Numbered from the stretch's first letter, positions 45,174-54,778 are shown. The stretch is 64,000 nt of DNA from Microbacterium sp. p3-SID336 (GCF_025143365.1 NZ_JALXPE010000007.1:18717-82716), one strand, 5' to 3'. The notes: generated from the letters alone by a model not told the origin. A program made the numbers and translations.

Positions 45174-45460
45174 TCGGCAGCCTTCCTGACCGTCGCCCAG
45201 AGGCCGTAGTCGTGCATCGCCTGGGCATGCACCTCCATGGTCTCCCGCGGACCGGTCGCGACGATCGCGTGCCCGTCGTGATGGACCGCGAGCATGAGCG
45301 CGGTCGCGTGATCGAGGGAGTAGCCGAAGTACGTGCGGAACACACGCACGACGTAGCTCATCAGGTTGACCGGGTCGTTCCAGACCACGACCTGCCAGGG
45401 TTCGAGAGGGGCAGCGGTCAGCTCGGTCCTCTCGTCGAGATCGGGGAGCGCGGTACTCAT
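45170..45460 (-). CDS. clpS: ATP-dependent Clp protease adaptor ClpS
   Basis: A 96-residue adaptor delivering N-degron substrates to ClpC/ClpA. The signature WQVVVWNDPVNLMSYVV holds the N-degron pocket (Asn-Asp-Pro-x-Asn), and AVHHDGHAIV and the following Glu-rich helix complete it. Start chosen at the ATG 2 bp after the zincin stop; the ATG at 45472 would overlap that gene. Middle gene of a coupled zincin-clpS-DUF2017 operon. Confidence 0.93.
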   Translation of the reverse strand: MSTALPDLDERTELTAAPLEPWQVVVWNDPVNLMSYVVRVFRTYFGYSLDHATALMLAVHHDGHAIVATGPRETMEVHAQAMHDYGLWATVRKAAE

Positions 45461-45462
45461 GG

Positions 45463-45810
45463 TCACGCCCATCCGAGTTCGTGCAGCTGCGCGTCGTCGA
45501 TGCCGTGGAAGTGGGCGATCTCGTGCACCAGTGTGGTGTGGATCTCATCCCGGAGCTCGTCGATGGTCTCGCACTGCGCCAGATGCGGTTCCCGGTACAG
45601 GATGATGCGGTCGGGCAGCTCGCCCATGCCGTACTGCGTGCGCTCGGTCAACGCCAGGCCGTCGTAGAGACCGAGCAGATCGAGGCTCCCGTCCTCCGGG
45701 CGATCCTCGACGACGAAGACGACGTTCTCCAGCTGCTCGACCATGTCGTCTGGCAACTGGTCGAGCTCCTCGATCACGAGCGCCTCGAAGGCGGCGGCAT
45801 CCATGTCCAT
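45463..45810 (-). CDS. Metallopeptidase family protein (zincin, MetC/DUF1025-like)
   Basis: A 115-residue minimal zincin with the motif HEIAHFHGID (HExxH plus a downstream Asp) near residues 96-105. This is the small neutral-zinc-peptidase family PF06262, found widely next to clpS in Actinobacteria. No signal peptide, so cytosolic. The start ATG is 7 nt after a TAGGCT box. The natural substrate is unknown. Confidence 0.85.
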   Translation of the reverse strand: MDMDAAAFEALVIEELDQLPDDMVEQLENVVFVVEDRPEDGSLDLLGLYDGLALTERTQYGMGELPDRIILYREPHLAQCETIDELRDEIHTTLVHEIAHFHGIDDAQLHELGWA

Positions 45811-45817
45811 CGTCACC

Positions 45818-45823
45818 AGCCTA
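45818..45823 (-). promoter_or_regulatory. Putative -10 box (TAGGCT) of the zincin-clpS-DUF2017 operon
   Basis: TAGGCT, 7 nt, ATG at 45810. Confidence 0.45.
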
Positions 45824-45845
45824 GAGGCGGTGAGAGCCGCTCCGC

Positions 45846-46475
45846 TCAGTGCAGGAGGACGAGCAGCAGGGCGACGCCGATGAACAGGGAGCCGAACACG
45901 CTGTTGAGGATGCGTTGCCCGCGCGCGGTGGCGGTGAGCCGCCGGAACGGACGTGCGGCGGCGGCGAAGAAGCCCCACATGACCAGCACATCCACCACCA
46001 CGACCGTCGTGACCAGCGCGAGATACTGCGGGAGCGGCGGCTCATCCGGGCGGATGAACTGCGGGATGAACGCCAGGAAGAAGACGATCGCCTTCGGGTT
46101 GAGCAGGTTGACCCAGAATCCGCGGCGCATCATCGACCAGTGGCTCTCATGCGGGTCTGTCGGAGCGGGGGAGTCGTCGGTCCCGATCGTCGGTCGGCTG
46201 AAGATGAGGCGGAGCCCGAGGAACACGAGGTAGGCGGCACCGGCGTACCTGATCGCGTTGAACAGGAGCTCGGAGCGGGACACGAGCAGGCCGACGCCCG
46301 CCGCGACGATCACGACATGAACGATGAGAGCGATCTGCTGCCCGATGATGCCCCAGATCGAGCGTCGCCATCCCTGCGTGAGCGCGTTCGACATCGTGTT
46401 GATCGCGCCGGCGCCCGGCGTGAAGCTGATCACCACGGAGGCGGTGAGCAACGAGAACCAGACCGCCAGTGACAC
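45846..46475 (-). CDS. LysE family transporter
   Basis: A 209-residue membrane protein with about six transmembrane helices. The N-terminal ASVVISFTPGAGAINTMSNAL carries the LysE/RhtB P-G-P-like signature (here TPGAG), and GFWVNLLNPKAIVFFLAFIPQF is the second diagnostic block. Exports an amino acid or related solute; specificity unknown. The start is the GTG 6 nt after TACACT rather than the upstream ATG at 46517. Confidence 0.88.
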   Translation of the reverse strand: MSLAVWFSLLTASVVISFTPGAGAINTMSNALTQGWRRSIWGIIGQQIALIVHVVIVAAGVGLLVSRSELLFNAIRYAGAAYLVFLGLRLIFSRPTIGTDDSPAPTDPHESHWSMMRRGFWVNLLNPKAIVFFLAFIPQFIRPDEPPLPQYLALVTTVVVVDVLVMWGFFAAAARPFRRLTATARGQRILNSVFGSLFIGVALLLVLLH

Positions 46476-46481
46476 CCCATC

Positions 46482-46487
46482 AGTGTA
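46482..46487 (-). promoter_or_regulatory. Putative -10 box (TACACT), leaderless start of LysE-type gene
   Basis: TACACT, 6 nt, GTG at 46475. Confidence 0.45.
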
Positions 46488-46522
46488 GGGCCCTGTCGGG
46501 TCGGGTCTCGGCGCCATGACAC

Positions 46523-46556
46523 GAGAGAAGCCCGGGCCGCGGGGGCCGGGTCTCTC
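46523..46556 (-). terminator. Terminator hairpin downstream of tRNA-His
   Basis: Stem GAGAGA/TCTCTC extended by a CCCGG/CCGGG pairing with one bulged G, directly 3' of the tRNA on the minus strand, followed by a weak T-rich run. Confidence 0.6.
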
Positions 46557-46560
46557 TTCC

Positions 46561-46637
46561 TGGGGTGAGTAACGGGGCTTGAACCCGCGACCTCCTGGAC
46601 CACAACCAGGCGCTCTACCAACTGAGCTATACCCACC
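46561..46637 (-). tRNA. tRNA-His (anticodon GTG), CCA encoded
   Basis: Cloverleaf on the minus strand: acceptor GTGGGTA paired with TACTCAC (one G-T), anticodon arm CCTGG-TTGTGGT-CCAGG with anticodon GTG, T arm with GTTCAAG. A G at -1 opposite discriminator C, the histidine identity pair, is encoded, as is the terminal CCA. Confidence 0.96.
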
Positions 46638-46672
46638 ATGCGCCCGCCGAAACAGGCAACCCTACGATTCTA

Positions 46673-47299
46673 TTACATGTTCGAGGTGAACTCGGACACG
46701 GTGCGCGCGGCGATGTTCTTCGCGTCATCGCTGGAGGGTCCGGGCTCGTCGACGAACACCGCCTCGCGGTAGTAACGGAGCTCCCGGATCGACTCGAGGA
46801 TGTCAGCGAGGGCGCGATGCCCGCCGTCCTTCACGGGGGCCTGGAAGAACACCCGCGGGTACCAGCGGCGGGACAGCTCCTTGATGCTCGAGACGTCGAC
46901 GTTCCGGTAGTGCAGCCACTGGTCGACCTGCGGCATGTACTTCGCGAGGAACATGCGGTCGGTGCCGATGGTGTTGCCGGCGAGCGGCGCCTTCCGCTCC
47001 AGTGGCACGAAGCGCTTGATGTAGGCGAGGGTCTGCGCCTCGGCCTCGTCGAGAGTGACCCCGAGCGGGATCTCCTCGATGAGCCCGGAGGTCTCGTGCA
47101 TCTTCGTGACGAAGTCGTTCATGTGGGACAGTGCATCGTCGCTCGGCTTGATGACGACCTGGAAGCCGGGGTCGAGCGGACGCAACTCGAAGTCGGTGAT
47201 GACAACGGCGATCTCCACGAGCTCATCCACGGCGAGATCGAGGCCCGTCATCTCGCAGTCGATCCAGACGAGCCGGTCGTTCTCGGAGGCAGATACCAT
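46673..47299 (-). CDS. orn: Oligoribonuclease
   Basis: A 208-residue DEDDh 3'-5' exonuclease degrading di- to pentaribonucleotides, including pGpG. ExoI WIDCEMTGLD (about 12-21), ExoII in GNTIGTDRMF (about 108-117), ExoIII with the catalytic His and Asp in GGHRALADILES (about 160-171). Start ATG with a TAGGAT box 6 nt upstream. Orn next to a tRNA-His gene is a common actinobacterial arrangement. Confidence 0.96.
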   Translation of the reverse strand: MVSASENDRLVWIDCEMTGLDLAVDELVEIAVVITDFELRPLDPGFQVVIKPSDDALSHMNDFVTKMHETSGLIEEIPLGVTLDEAEAQTLAYIKRFVPLERKAPLAGNTIGTDRMFLAKYMPQVDQWLHYRNVDVSSIKELSRRWYPRVFFQAPVKDGGHRALADILESIRELRYYREAVFVDEPGPSSDDAKNIAARTVSEFTSNM

Positions 47300-47305
47300 A
47301 TCGCC

Positions 47306-47311
47306 ATCCTA
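47306..47311 (-). promoter_or_regulatory. Putative -10 box (TAGGAT), leaderless start of orn
   Basis: TAGGAT, 6 nt, ATG at 47299. Confidence 0.5.
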
Positions 47312-47360
47312 TCGACGGCTCCGACATCGCCCCGCGGAGCGCGGTACGGTAGAAGAGTCC

Positions 47361-47433
47361 GCCTCCGTAGCTCAGGGGATAGAGCAGGAGCCTTCTAATC
47401 TCTTGGTCGCAGGTTCGAATCCTGCCGGGGGCG
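47361..47433 (+). tRNA. tRNA-Arg (anticodon TCT)
   Basis: 73-nt cloverleaf without encoded CCA: acceptor GCCTCCG with CGGGGGC, D arm GCTCAGGGGATAGAGC, anticodon loop CTTCTAA (TCT), T arm GCAGG-TTCGAAT-CCTGC. The anticodon stem GGAGC/TCTCT has a G-T pair at its top and a C-T mismatch next to the loop. A TACGGT box lies 11 nt upstream. Confidence 0.92.
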
Positions 47434-47456
47434 CTTCACCGCCCGGGCGTCTTCGC

Positions 47457-47726
47457 TCAGCAGTACCGCAGTGCCGCAACGGCATCGTCGGCGCGCCAGA
47501 ACTCGCCGATCACGCGGAACGTGCCGGTCGCCAGGTGCAGGCGCTCCGCGCGGTAGCGCAGCCCCAGGGGATCGGCGACGAGGCGCAGATGGCCGAGCAC
47601 GTGCTCACGTGCATCCTGGACCCGCCAGAGGTGGTCCGCCGCGCGGACCAGGTGCTCCCTCTCCGAGGCGAGGTGAGGTGCCACCAGCGGGATCTCGGTC
47701 GCCGGGGCGGTCATGCTGTCAGTCAT
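47457..47726 (-). CDS. Hypothetical small protein
   Basis: An 89-residue soluble protein, not recognised. Start at the ATG with AAGGAG 7 nt upstream (MTDSMTAPATEIPL). The middle is helical with several His and Arg (SEREHLVRAADHLWRVQDAR) and the end has RVIGEFWRADDAVAALRYC. No membrane helix or metal motif. It converges on tRNA-Arg and is divergent from the ssb paralogue. Coding support is the ribosome site and codon-position GC bias only. Confidence 0.55.
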   Translation of the reverse strand: MTDSMTAPATEIPLVAPHLASEREHLVRAADHLWRVQDAREHVLGHLRLVADPLGLRYRAERLHLATGTFRVIGEFWRADDAVAALRYC

Positions 47727-47930
47727 CGAAACTCCTTTCCTGTCTCGAACATATGACCGACCACCGACATTCGGTTCGACGAGCGACACGCGTGCGGCCT
47801 GGTCTTTTCTGCACGAACGTCGTTCGGCGCTGATCGTCCACAGTGCCCGGCTTCTGGGTGATCGGGCGCCGGGCCGGCGGCGCAGTCTGGAGGCAGCCGG
47901 CGACCGCCGGGATCGAGAGGAGAGCACATC

Positions 47931-48449
47931 ATGGTGGAGACGATCACAGTCGTCGGGCGGGTTGCGACCGATCCGACGCAGGGCCAGACCGGGAGCGGTG
48001 TCCCCGTGACGAACTTCCGGCTCGCGAGCACCCATCGACGCTTCGACACCGCCACCCAGACCTGGATCGACACCGACACCAACTGGTTCTCGGTGGCTGC
48101 CTTCCGGCAGCTCGGGGAGAACGCCCGAGCTTCCCTGCGCGTCGGGGACGGCGTGATCGTGAGCGGACGGCTCCGGGTACGGGCGTGGGAGAGCAACGGG
48201 AAGCACGGAACGAGCGTCGACATCGAGGCGGACGCGATCGGGCATGACCTGCGCTGGGGTACCACCGCCTTCCGTCCCGGTCCGCGCAGGACCGGCCGCG
48301 GTGACGCCTGGGACGCCTCCGACCGCTCGGACGAGACGGAGGCTCCGGCGGTCGAGTCCGAGCTGAGCCCCGAGGATTCGGACTGGGACGCCCCTATGAT
48401 CGAGCACGGGTTCGCGGATCGGGACCTCGCGGACGCGCGAGAGGCCTGA
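47931..48449 (+). CDS. ssb: Single-stranded DNA-binding protein, paralogue type
   Basis: A 172-residue protein with one OB fold (residues 1-110: VETITVVGRVATDPTQG, NWFSVAAFRQLGENA, VSGRLRVRAWE). ATG with GAGGAGAG upstream. The C-terminal region is acidic, but the last residues (DREA-like, ending ADAREA) are not the conserved DDDxPF tip through which housekeeping SSB recruits partners. In Actinobacteria the replicative ssb sits by rpsF/rpsR, so this is probably the second, accessory SSB (SsbB type). Confidence 0.85.
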   Translation: MVETITVVGRVATDPTQGQTGSGVPVTNFRLASTHRRFDTATQTWIDTDTNWFSVAAFRQLGENARASLRVGDGVIVSGRLRVRAWESNGKHGTSVDIEADAIGHDLRWGTTAFRPGPRRTGRGDAWDASDRSDETEAPAVESELSPEDSDWDAPMIEHGFADRDLADAREA

Positions 48450-48464
48450 CGCGGCAGGACGCGG

Positions 48465-48512
48465 GGCGGGGAGCCGGGCCTCGCGCCGGGCGGGGAGCCG
48501 GGCGTCGCACCG
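48465..48512. repeat. Two 24-bp tandem repeats downstream of ssb
   Basis: Two adjacent 24-bp units (48465-48488 and 48489-48512) that begin GGCGGGGAGCCGGGC and differ at two positions. A third, decayed copy may follow. Non-coding, between ssb and the lipoprotein gene. Confidence 0.65.
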
Positions 48513-48583
48513 GGCACCGTGTCGGGCGGGGCGTCGAGCGGGGGAGTCTCAGCCGGCGGATGGGAGGTCTGAGCCCGCCGACG

Positions 48584-48589
48584 TAGACT
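48584..48589 (+). promoter_or_regulatory. Putative -10 box (TAGACT), leaderless start of lipoprotein gene
   Basis: TAGACT, 6 nt, GTG at 48596. Confidence 0.5.
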
Positions 48590-48595
48590 CTGCAC

Positions 48596-49087
48596 GTGCT
48601 TCGAACGCTCCCGTCTCCGCGTGCCCTCGGCATGCTCGCAGCCGCCAGCGCAGCGCTGATCATCCTGGCAGGCTGCGCGCCCGCGCAGGAGCAGCAGTCC
48701 CGGCCGACGGCAAGCCCGTCCGCCTCTGGGGCGGTCACACCGGCGCCTGCGCCCACGCTGCTCCCGGAGGGAACGGCCGAGGACAACCTCCCGCTGTTCC
48801 GTGCTGTCGCTGAGGGCGTGTGGTCGACCGAACAGCGCGCGGAGGGGCGTGCGTACGTCGACGGTCTCGTCGCGGCGGGCTTCGATCGCGCGGCGATGCA
48901 GGTGACGCCCGATCAGACGACCGTGGGCAACCCGGTCGAGAGTCTGCAGTTCTCCGTGCGATGGGGGGAGGAGTCCTGTCTCGTCGGGCAGGTCGGTCCA
49001 TCGACGGGCGAGGTCGTCACCAAGGTCATGCCGCAGCTCGCCGGCGGGCGCTGTCTCGTCGGCCAGACGCGGCCGATCGACTGGTGA
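48596..49087 (+). CDS. Putative lipoprotein, function unknown
   Basis: A 163-residue exported protein. The signal peptide ends in the lipobox LAGC (Cys at 27, from AALIILAGCAP). A Ser/Pro/Ala linker of about 25 residues precedes a small domain with two Cys (ESCLVGQVG and GRCLVGQTRP) in similar contexts, likely a disulfide pair. It resembles DUF6993-type proteins of Micrococcales. No known function. Confidence 0.75.
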   Translation: MLRTLPSPRALGMLAAASAALIILAGCAPAQEQQSRPTASPSASGAVTPAPAPTLLPEGTAEDNLPLFRAVAEGVWSTEQRAEGRAYVDGLVAAGFDRAAMQVTPDQTTVGNPVESLQFSVRWGEESCLVGQVGPSTGEVVTKVMPQLAGGRCLVGQTRPIDW

Positions 49088-49121
49088 CACGGGGCACACG
49101 AACCCACCCCGTAGCGGCCGG

Positions 49122-49127
49122 TAGGCT
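49122..49127 (+). promoter_or_regulatory. Putative -10 box (TAGGCT) of ettA
   Basis: TAGGCT about 41 nt before the GTG; the leader contains AGAAGGAG 9 nt upstream of the start, so this gene has a normal 5' UTR. Confidence 0.45.
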
Positions 49128-49168
49128 GGAGTGTCGATCCTCGACGCCAACAGAAGGAGCGGTTTTCG

Positions 49169-50848
<1,680 letters not shown>

Positions 50849-50853
50849 CGACG

Positions 50854-51342
50854 ATGACCGAGTCCTCGCCGGATACCCGTCTGCACATCCCGATCCACCT
50901 TCGCTGGGGCGATCTGGATGCGTTCAACCACGTCAACAACACCTCGATGCTCAAGCTGCTCGAGGAGGCGCGGGTGCGCGCCTTCTGGCGTGCGGGTCCC
51001 GGCGAGGAGGCGCCCTCGACGGCGGTCCTCGACTCAGGCATCGAAGAGGGGATCCTCACGCTGATCGCCCGGCAGGAGATCGAGTACCTCGCACCCGTGC
51101 CGTACCAGCGCCGACCACTCGAGGTGCAGATGTGGTTCGGCAAGCTCGGCGGCTCGAGCGTCGAGGTCTGCTACGAGGTGCACAACGACCCCGCGGCGGA
51201 GCCCCGCGAGCTGTACGCGCGGTCCACGGCGATCATCGTGCTCGTCGACGCCGGGACCGGACGTCCGACCCGGCTCACTCCGGAGATGCGCGAGGCGTGG
51301 GAGCCGTACGTGGGTTCGTCGATCGAGTACGCGCACCGCTGA
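50854..51342 (+). CDS. Acyl-CoA thioesterase, hotdog fold (4HBT type)
   Basis: A 162-residue single hotdog-domain protein. The motif RWGDLDAFNHVNNTSML (about 13-29) contains the catalytic-type Asp of the 4-hydroxybenzoyl-CoA thioesterase class. Cytosolic, probably acting on short acyl-CoA. Its ATG is 5 bp after ettA, so cotranscribed. The 22-bp repeat array begins directly after its stop codon. Confidence 0.85.
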   Translation: MTESSPDTRLHIPIHLRWGDLDAFNHVNNTSMLKLLEEARVRAFWRAGPGEEAPSTAVLDSGIEEGILTLIARQEIEYLAPVPYQRRPLEVQMWFGKLGGSSVEVCYEVHNDPAAEPRELYARSTAIIVLVDAGTGRPTRLTPEMREAWEPYVGSSIEYAHR

Positions 51343-51350
51343 GCGCCCCG

Positions 51351-51459
51351 CGGACGGGTCGCTGGGCACCCTCGGATAAGTCGCTGAGGAACCCCGGACG
51401 GGTCGCCGAGCGCAACGTTCGGGGCGCTGAGCACCCCCGGACGGCTCGTTGAACGCGAC
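51351..51459. repeat. Five 22-bp direct repeats between convergent thioesterase genes
   Basis: Units start at 51351, 51373, 51395, 51416 and 51438 (spacing 22, 22, 21, 22). Consensus of the first 19 bp is CGGACGGGTCGCTGAGCAC, with 2 to 6 mismatches per copy, followed by a C-rich 3-bp spacer. A sixth partial unit runs into the tesB stop. The region at the stop of the upstream gene also contains CGCTGAGC. Non-coding, as the period is not a multiple of three. Confidence 0.75.
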
Positions 51460-51466
51460 GCACGGG

Positions 51467-52357
51467 TCAGGCGTGGTCGACCGGCACCCGGATCATGATC
51501 TCCTGCGCCACACTCGCCACCAGGCTGCCGTCCCGCGTGAAGATCCGCCCCGTCGCGAGTCCTCGTCCGCCGCGGGCGTTCGGCGACTCCTGCTCGTAGA
51601 GCAGCCACTCGTCGACCCTGGCGGGTCGATGCCACCACATCGCGTGGTCCAGGCTGGCGACCTTGAGACCCGGCAGCGCCCAGGAGACGCCGTGCGCACG
51701 CAGGATGGACTCCTGGATGGTCATGTCGCTCAGGTAGGCGAGTGCAGCGCGGTGCAGGCGCTGGTTGTCGGGGAGCGGTGCACGCAGTCGCATCCACACG
51801 CCCTGGCGGGGGACGCGCTCGTCGTCGTTCGGGAGGTACAGCGGCGAATCGATGTGGCGGATGTCGGCGGCACGCTCGCTCAGCATCCGCAGGGCTCCGC
51901 CGGTCAGGCCGGGGACCCGCTCCTCGTCCGGCGCGAGGCTCTCCGGCTCCGGAACGCCCTCCGGCATCGGCTCCGCGTGCTCGACGCCCGGATCGGCGTC
52001 CTGGAACGAGGCGATCATCGAGAAGATCGGCACCCCGTTCTGATAGGCCTGCGTGCGCCGGGTGGAGAAGGAGCGTCCGTCATGGATGCGGTCGACGGCG
52101 ATCGTGATCCCCTGCGCGGCGTCGCCAGGGCGCAGGAAGTAGCCGTGCATCGAGTGGACGGCCCTGTCCTCGGGCAGGGTGCGCTCCGCGGCGAGCAGCG
52201 TCTGCGCGAGCACCTGGCCGCCGTAGATGCGCCCGCTCGGCATCGGGTGCGAGGAGCCGGTGAAGATGTCCTCGGTGGTGCGAGCCTGGGTCGCATCCAG
52301 GTCGAGCACCTCCAGAAGGGTCTCGACGGTCCGGATGGCGTGCACGTCCGCGCTCAT
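51467..52357 (-). CDS. tesB: Acyl-CoA thioesterase II
   Basis: A 296-residue double-hotdog thioesterase. The N-terminal block RIYGGQVLAQTLLAAERTL and HSMHGYFLRPG, and the C-terminal block VASLDHAMWWHRP (catalytic Asp) with the following Ser/Thr and Gln, match TesB. Hydrolyses medium- and long-chain acyl-CoA. The ATG at 52357 has GAGAGGAAG 6 nt upstream; the longer open frame to 52537 is not conserved. Two thioesterases of different folds therefore face each other across the repeat array. Confidence 0.9.
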   Translation of the reverse strand: MSADVHAIRTVETLLEVLDLDATQARTTEDIFTGSSHPMPSGRIYGGQVLAQTLLAAERTLPEDRAVHSMHGYFLRPGDAAQGITIAVDRIHDGRSFSTRRTQAYQNGVPIFSMIASFQDADPGVEHAEPMPEGVPEPESLAPDEERVPGLTGGALRMLSERAADIRHIDSPLYLPNDDERVPRQGVWMRLRAPLPDNQRLHRAALAYLSDMTIQESILRAHGVSWALPGLKVASLDHAMWWHRPARVDEWLLYEQESPNARGGRGLATGRIFTRDGSLVASVAQEIMIRVPVDHA

Positions 52358-52393
52358 GGCTTCCTCTCCGCGTCCGCTGACGCCGGTCCTTGG

Positions 52394-52399
52394 TAGTTT
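52394..52399 (+). promoter_or_regulatory. Putative -10 box (TAGTTT), leaderless start of hypothetical gene
   Basis: TAGTTT, 7 nt, GTG at 52407. Confidence 0.4.
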
Positions 52400-52406
52400 A
52401 GAACGC

Positions 52407-53072
52407 GTGTCCCACCGCCTCGTTCTCGCCGACCCGGATACGGCGAAGGACGTTCTGACGTTCGTCGGCCGCGCTGCCAGGATCACCGATGAGGGGGTGC
52501 GGCTGCAGGGCAGTCGCGGGGTGCTCGCGCTCACCACGGCCGTGCTCGCGCCCCAGGCGCTGTTCGATCAGACGCCCACCATCCTCGCGATGCGCATCGT
52601 GCACGCCGACCCCGAACTCGAATGCGACGTGGTGGTGGACTCCCTCTCGGCGACCGACGCCGACGCGAGCCTCGCCCTCCCCGAGACCGGGATGTCGCCG
52701 GCGTGGGCGGGCGTCGCCCCGCCGCGCCAGGGGTGGGCGGTGGAATCCGCGCTTCCGGCGTCCGTGATCGCTCAGCGGGCGCAGTGGGGCATCTCCGCGG
52801 TGGCACGCGGGGCAGGGCCGGGTTCGGGCGAGGAGGCCGTACGCGCCCTGCGGGCTGCCATCTGGGGCGAACCCGACGAGGATCTCGGCGGACTGCCGCG
52901 GGGCGTCGCGTTCGCCGCAGACGCGATGGGATTCATCTCGGGGGAGGAGCAGGTGCCGGTGTCCCGCGCCGGGCGGTGGACGCGGCTGGCGTTCCGTCGC
53001 GGCCATGTCCTCGCGCGCGGCCCCGTCGCGTCCGGTCTCACCCGCGTTCGCGACACGGGCTCCCCGGCCTGA
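52407..53072 (+). CDS. Conserved hypothetical protein
   Basis: A 221-residue soluble protein, not recognised. The start VSHRLVLADPDTAKDVLTFVGRA is supported by a -10 box. It looks like two alpha/beta segments joined by a Gly/Ala/Pro-rich part; PLAPQALFDQTPTILAMR-like and GVAFAADAMGFISGEEQV segments are the most hydrophobic, but no true membrane helix is present. Homologues seem limited to Micrococcales. Codon-position GC bias is as in neighbouring genes. Confidence 0.7.
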   Translation: MSHRLVLADPDTAKDVLTFVGRAARITDEGVRLQGSRGVLALTTAVLAPQALFDQTPTILAMRIVHADPELECDVVVDSLSATDADASLALPETGMSPAWAGVAPPRQGWAVESALPASVIAQRAQWGISAVARGAGPGSGEEAVRALRAAIWGEPDEDLGGLPRGVAFAADAMGFISGEEQVPVSRAGRWTRLAFRRGHVLARGPVASGLTRVRDTGSPA

Positions 53073-53113
53073 CCGGCAGCGGCCGCACGGAGACGTGGTC
53101 GGACAGCACCGGC

Positions 53114-54778
53114 TCAGACGGCGGAGGCGGCCGCGCGCCCGGCCTGTCGCCCGGAGAAGAGGCACCCGCCCAGGAACGTGCCCTCCAGCGCGCGGTAGCC
53201 ATGCACGCCTCCGCCGCCGAAGCCGCTCGCCTCACCGGCCGCGTACAGCCCGAGCACCGGCTCACCGCTGGCGTTCAGCACCCTGCCGTCCAGGTCGGTG
53301 TTGATGCCGCCCAGCGACTTCCGCGTGAGGACATGCAGCTTCACGGCGATGAGCGGTCCGGCGGCAGGGTCCTGCAGACGGTGCGGCGCTGCGGTGCGGA
53401 TGAGCTTGTCCCCCCGGTAGCCGCGCATGGAGCGCAGCATCCCGATCTGGGCGTCCTTCGTGAAGTCGTTGTCGATCTCGCGGTCGCGCGCCACGATCTC
53501 GCGCCGCACGGTGTCGATGTCCAGCGCGTCGCCGCCATCATGGCGCTTCATCTCCTCGAGAAGCGTCTCCATGTCGTTCTCCACGATGAAGTCCCGTCCC
53601 TCGTCGAGGAAGGACTGCACGGGCCCCGTCGGCCCCTTCGCGAGCCGTGAGCGCAGCAGCAGGGCCACGTCCTTGCCCGTCAGGTCGGGGTTCTGCTCGC
53701 TGCCGGAGAGGGCGAACTCCTTCTCAACGATCTGTCGCGAGGTGACGAACCAGGAGTGGTCGTGGCCGGTGGTGCGCAGATGCGCGAGCGTGCCCAGCGT
53801 GTCGAAGCCGGGGAAGAGCGGAACGGGAAGCCGCTTGCCGGTGGCGTCGAGCCACAGCGACGACGGACCGGGGAGGATGCGGATGCCGTGGGCCGGCCAG
53901 ACCGGGTCCCAGTTCGTGATGCCCTCGACATAGTGCCACATGCGGTCCCCGTTGATGAGTCGCGCACCCGCGGCGGCGCTCACGGCCTGCATGGAGCCGT
54001 CCACGTACGCGGGGACGCCGGAGAGCATGTGCGTGGGCGGAGTGCCGAGGCGCGCGGGCCAGGCCGCGCGGACGAGTTCGTGGTTGCCGCCGATGCCGCC
54101 GGAGGACACGATGGTCGCGCTCGCGCTGATCTCGAACTCGCCGATGACCTCGCGCGAGGACGGGGCGCCCCGGTCGGCACCGCTCGAGGCGAGAACTGTG
54201 CCCCTGGCGCCCGTGACCCGGCCGTCGGTCAGCATCAGGCTCTCTACCCGGTGCCGCGCGAGCACGGTGAGCCGTCCCTCGCGCTCGCCCTGTTCCACCG
54301 CGGCGGCGAAGGGCGCGACGACACCGGGGCCGGTGCCCCACGTGATGTGGAACCGCGGCACGGAGTTGCCGGGGCCGATCGCGCCGTAGCCGCCGCGCTC
54401 CGCCCATCCCACCACGGGGAAGAAGCGGACTCCGAGCCCGTGCAGCCAGGAGCGCTTCTCGCCGGCCGCGAAGTTCAGGTACGCCTCCGCCCAGCGCCGC
54501 GGCCACTCGTCCTCAGGGCGGTCGAACGCGGCGTTGCCGAACCAGTCCTGCGTCGCCAGCTCCAGCGAGTCCCTGATGCCGAACCGGCGCTGTTCGGGGG
54601 AGTCGACGAAGAAGAGTCCGCCGAACGACCACCACGCCTGCCCGCCGAGGTTGGTCCGCGGCTCCTGGTCGACGATGATGACGCGGCGTCCGGCATCGAG
54701 TGCCTCGGTTGCGGCGACGAGCCCTGCCAACCCCCAACCGATCACCAGGACGTCTGCGGTCGGGGGCGTCGTCGTCAT
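53114..54778 (-). CDS. FAD-binding dehydrogenase (fumarate reductase/KstD-like flavoprotein)
   Basis: A 554-residue flavoprotein. The N-terminal dinucleotide-binding motif is [18 protein letters not shown] (GxGxxG form, about 8-25) followed by an acidic strand end (VDQEP). The [20 protein letters not shown] block near the C-terminus is the FAD_binding_2 signature. Family members include 3-ketosteroid dehydrogenases and fumarate reductase subunits; the substrate is unclear and no haem or Fe-S motif is present. ATG overlaps the glbO stop, so it is the last gene of mscS-glbO-dehydrogenase. Confidence 0.85.
   Translation of the reverse strand: MTTTPPTADVLVIGWGLAGLVAATEALDAGRRVIIVDQEPRTNLGGQAWWSFGGLFFVDSPEQRRFGIRDSLELATQDWFGNAAFDRPEDEWPRRWAEAYLNFAAGEKRSWLHGLGVRFFPVVGWAERGGYGAIGPGNSVPRFHITWGTGPGVVAPFAAAVEQGEREGRLTVLARHRVESLMLTDGRVTGARGTVLASSGADRGAPSSREVIGEFEISASATIVSSGGIGGNHELVRAAWPARLGTPPTHMLSGVPAYVDGSMQAVSAAAGARLINGDRMWHYVEGITNWDPVWPAHGIRILPGPSSLWLDATGKRLPVPLFPGFDTLGTLAHLRTTGHDHSWFVTSRQIVEKEFALSGSEQNPDLTGKDVALLLRSRLAKGPTGPVQSFLDEGRDFIVENDMETLLEEMKRHDGGDALDIDTVRREIVARDREIDNDFTKDAQIGMLRSMRGYRGDKLIRTAAPHRLQDPAAGPLIAVKLHVLTRKSLGGINTDLDGRVLNASGEPVLGLYAAGEASGFGGGGVHGYRALEGTFLGGCLFSGRQAGRAAASAV

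Noticed and set aside
51351..51459. Coding tandem repeat
   Set aside because: Period 22 is not a multiple of three, the units shift frame, and stops occur in the frames continuing from both flanking genes.
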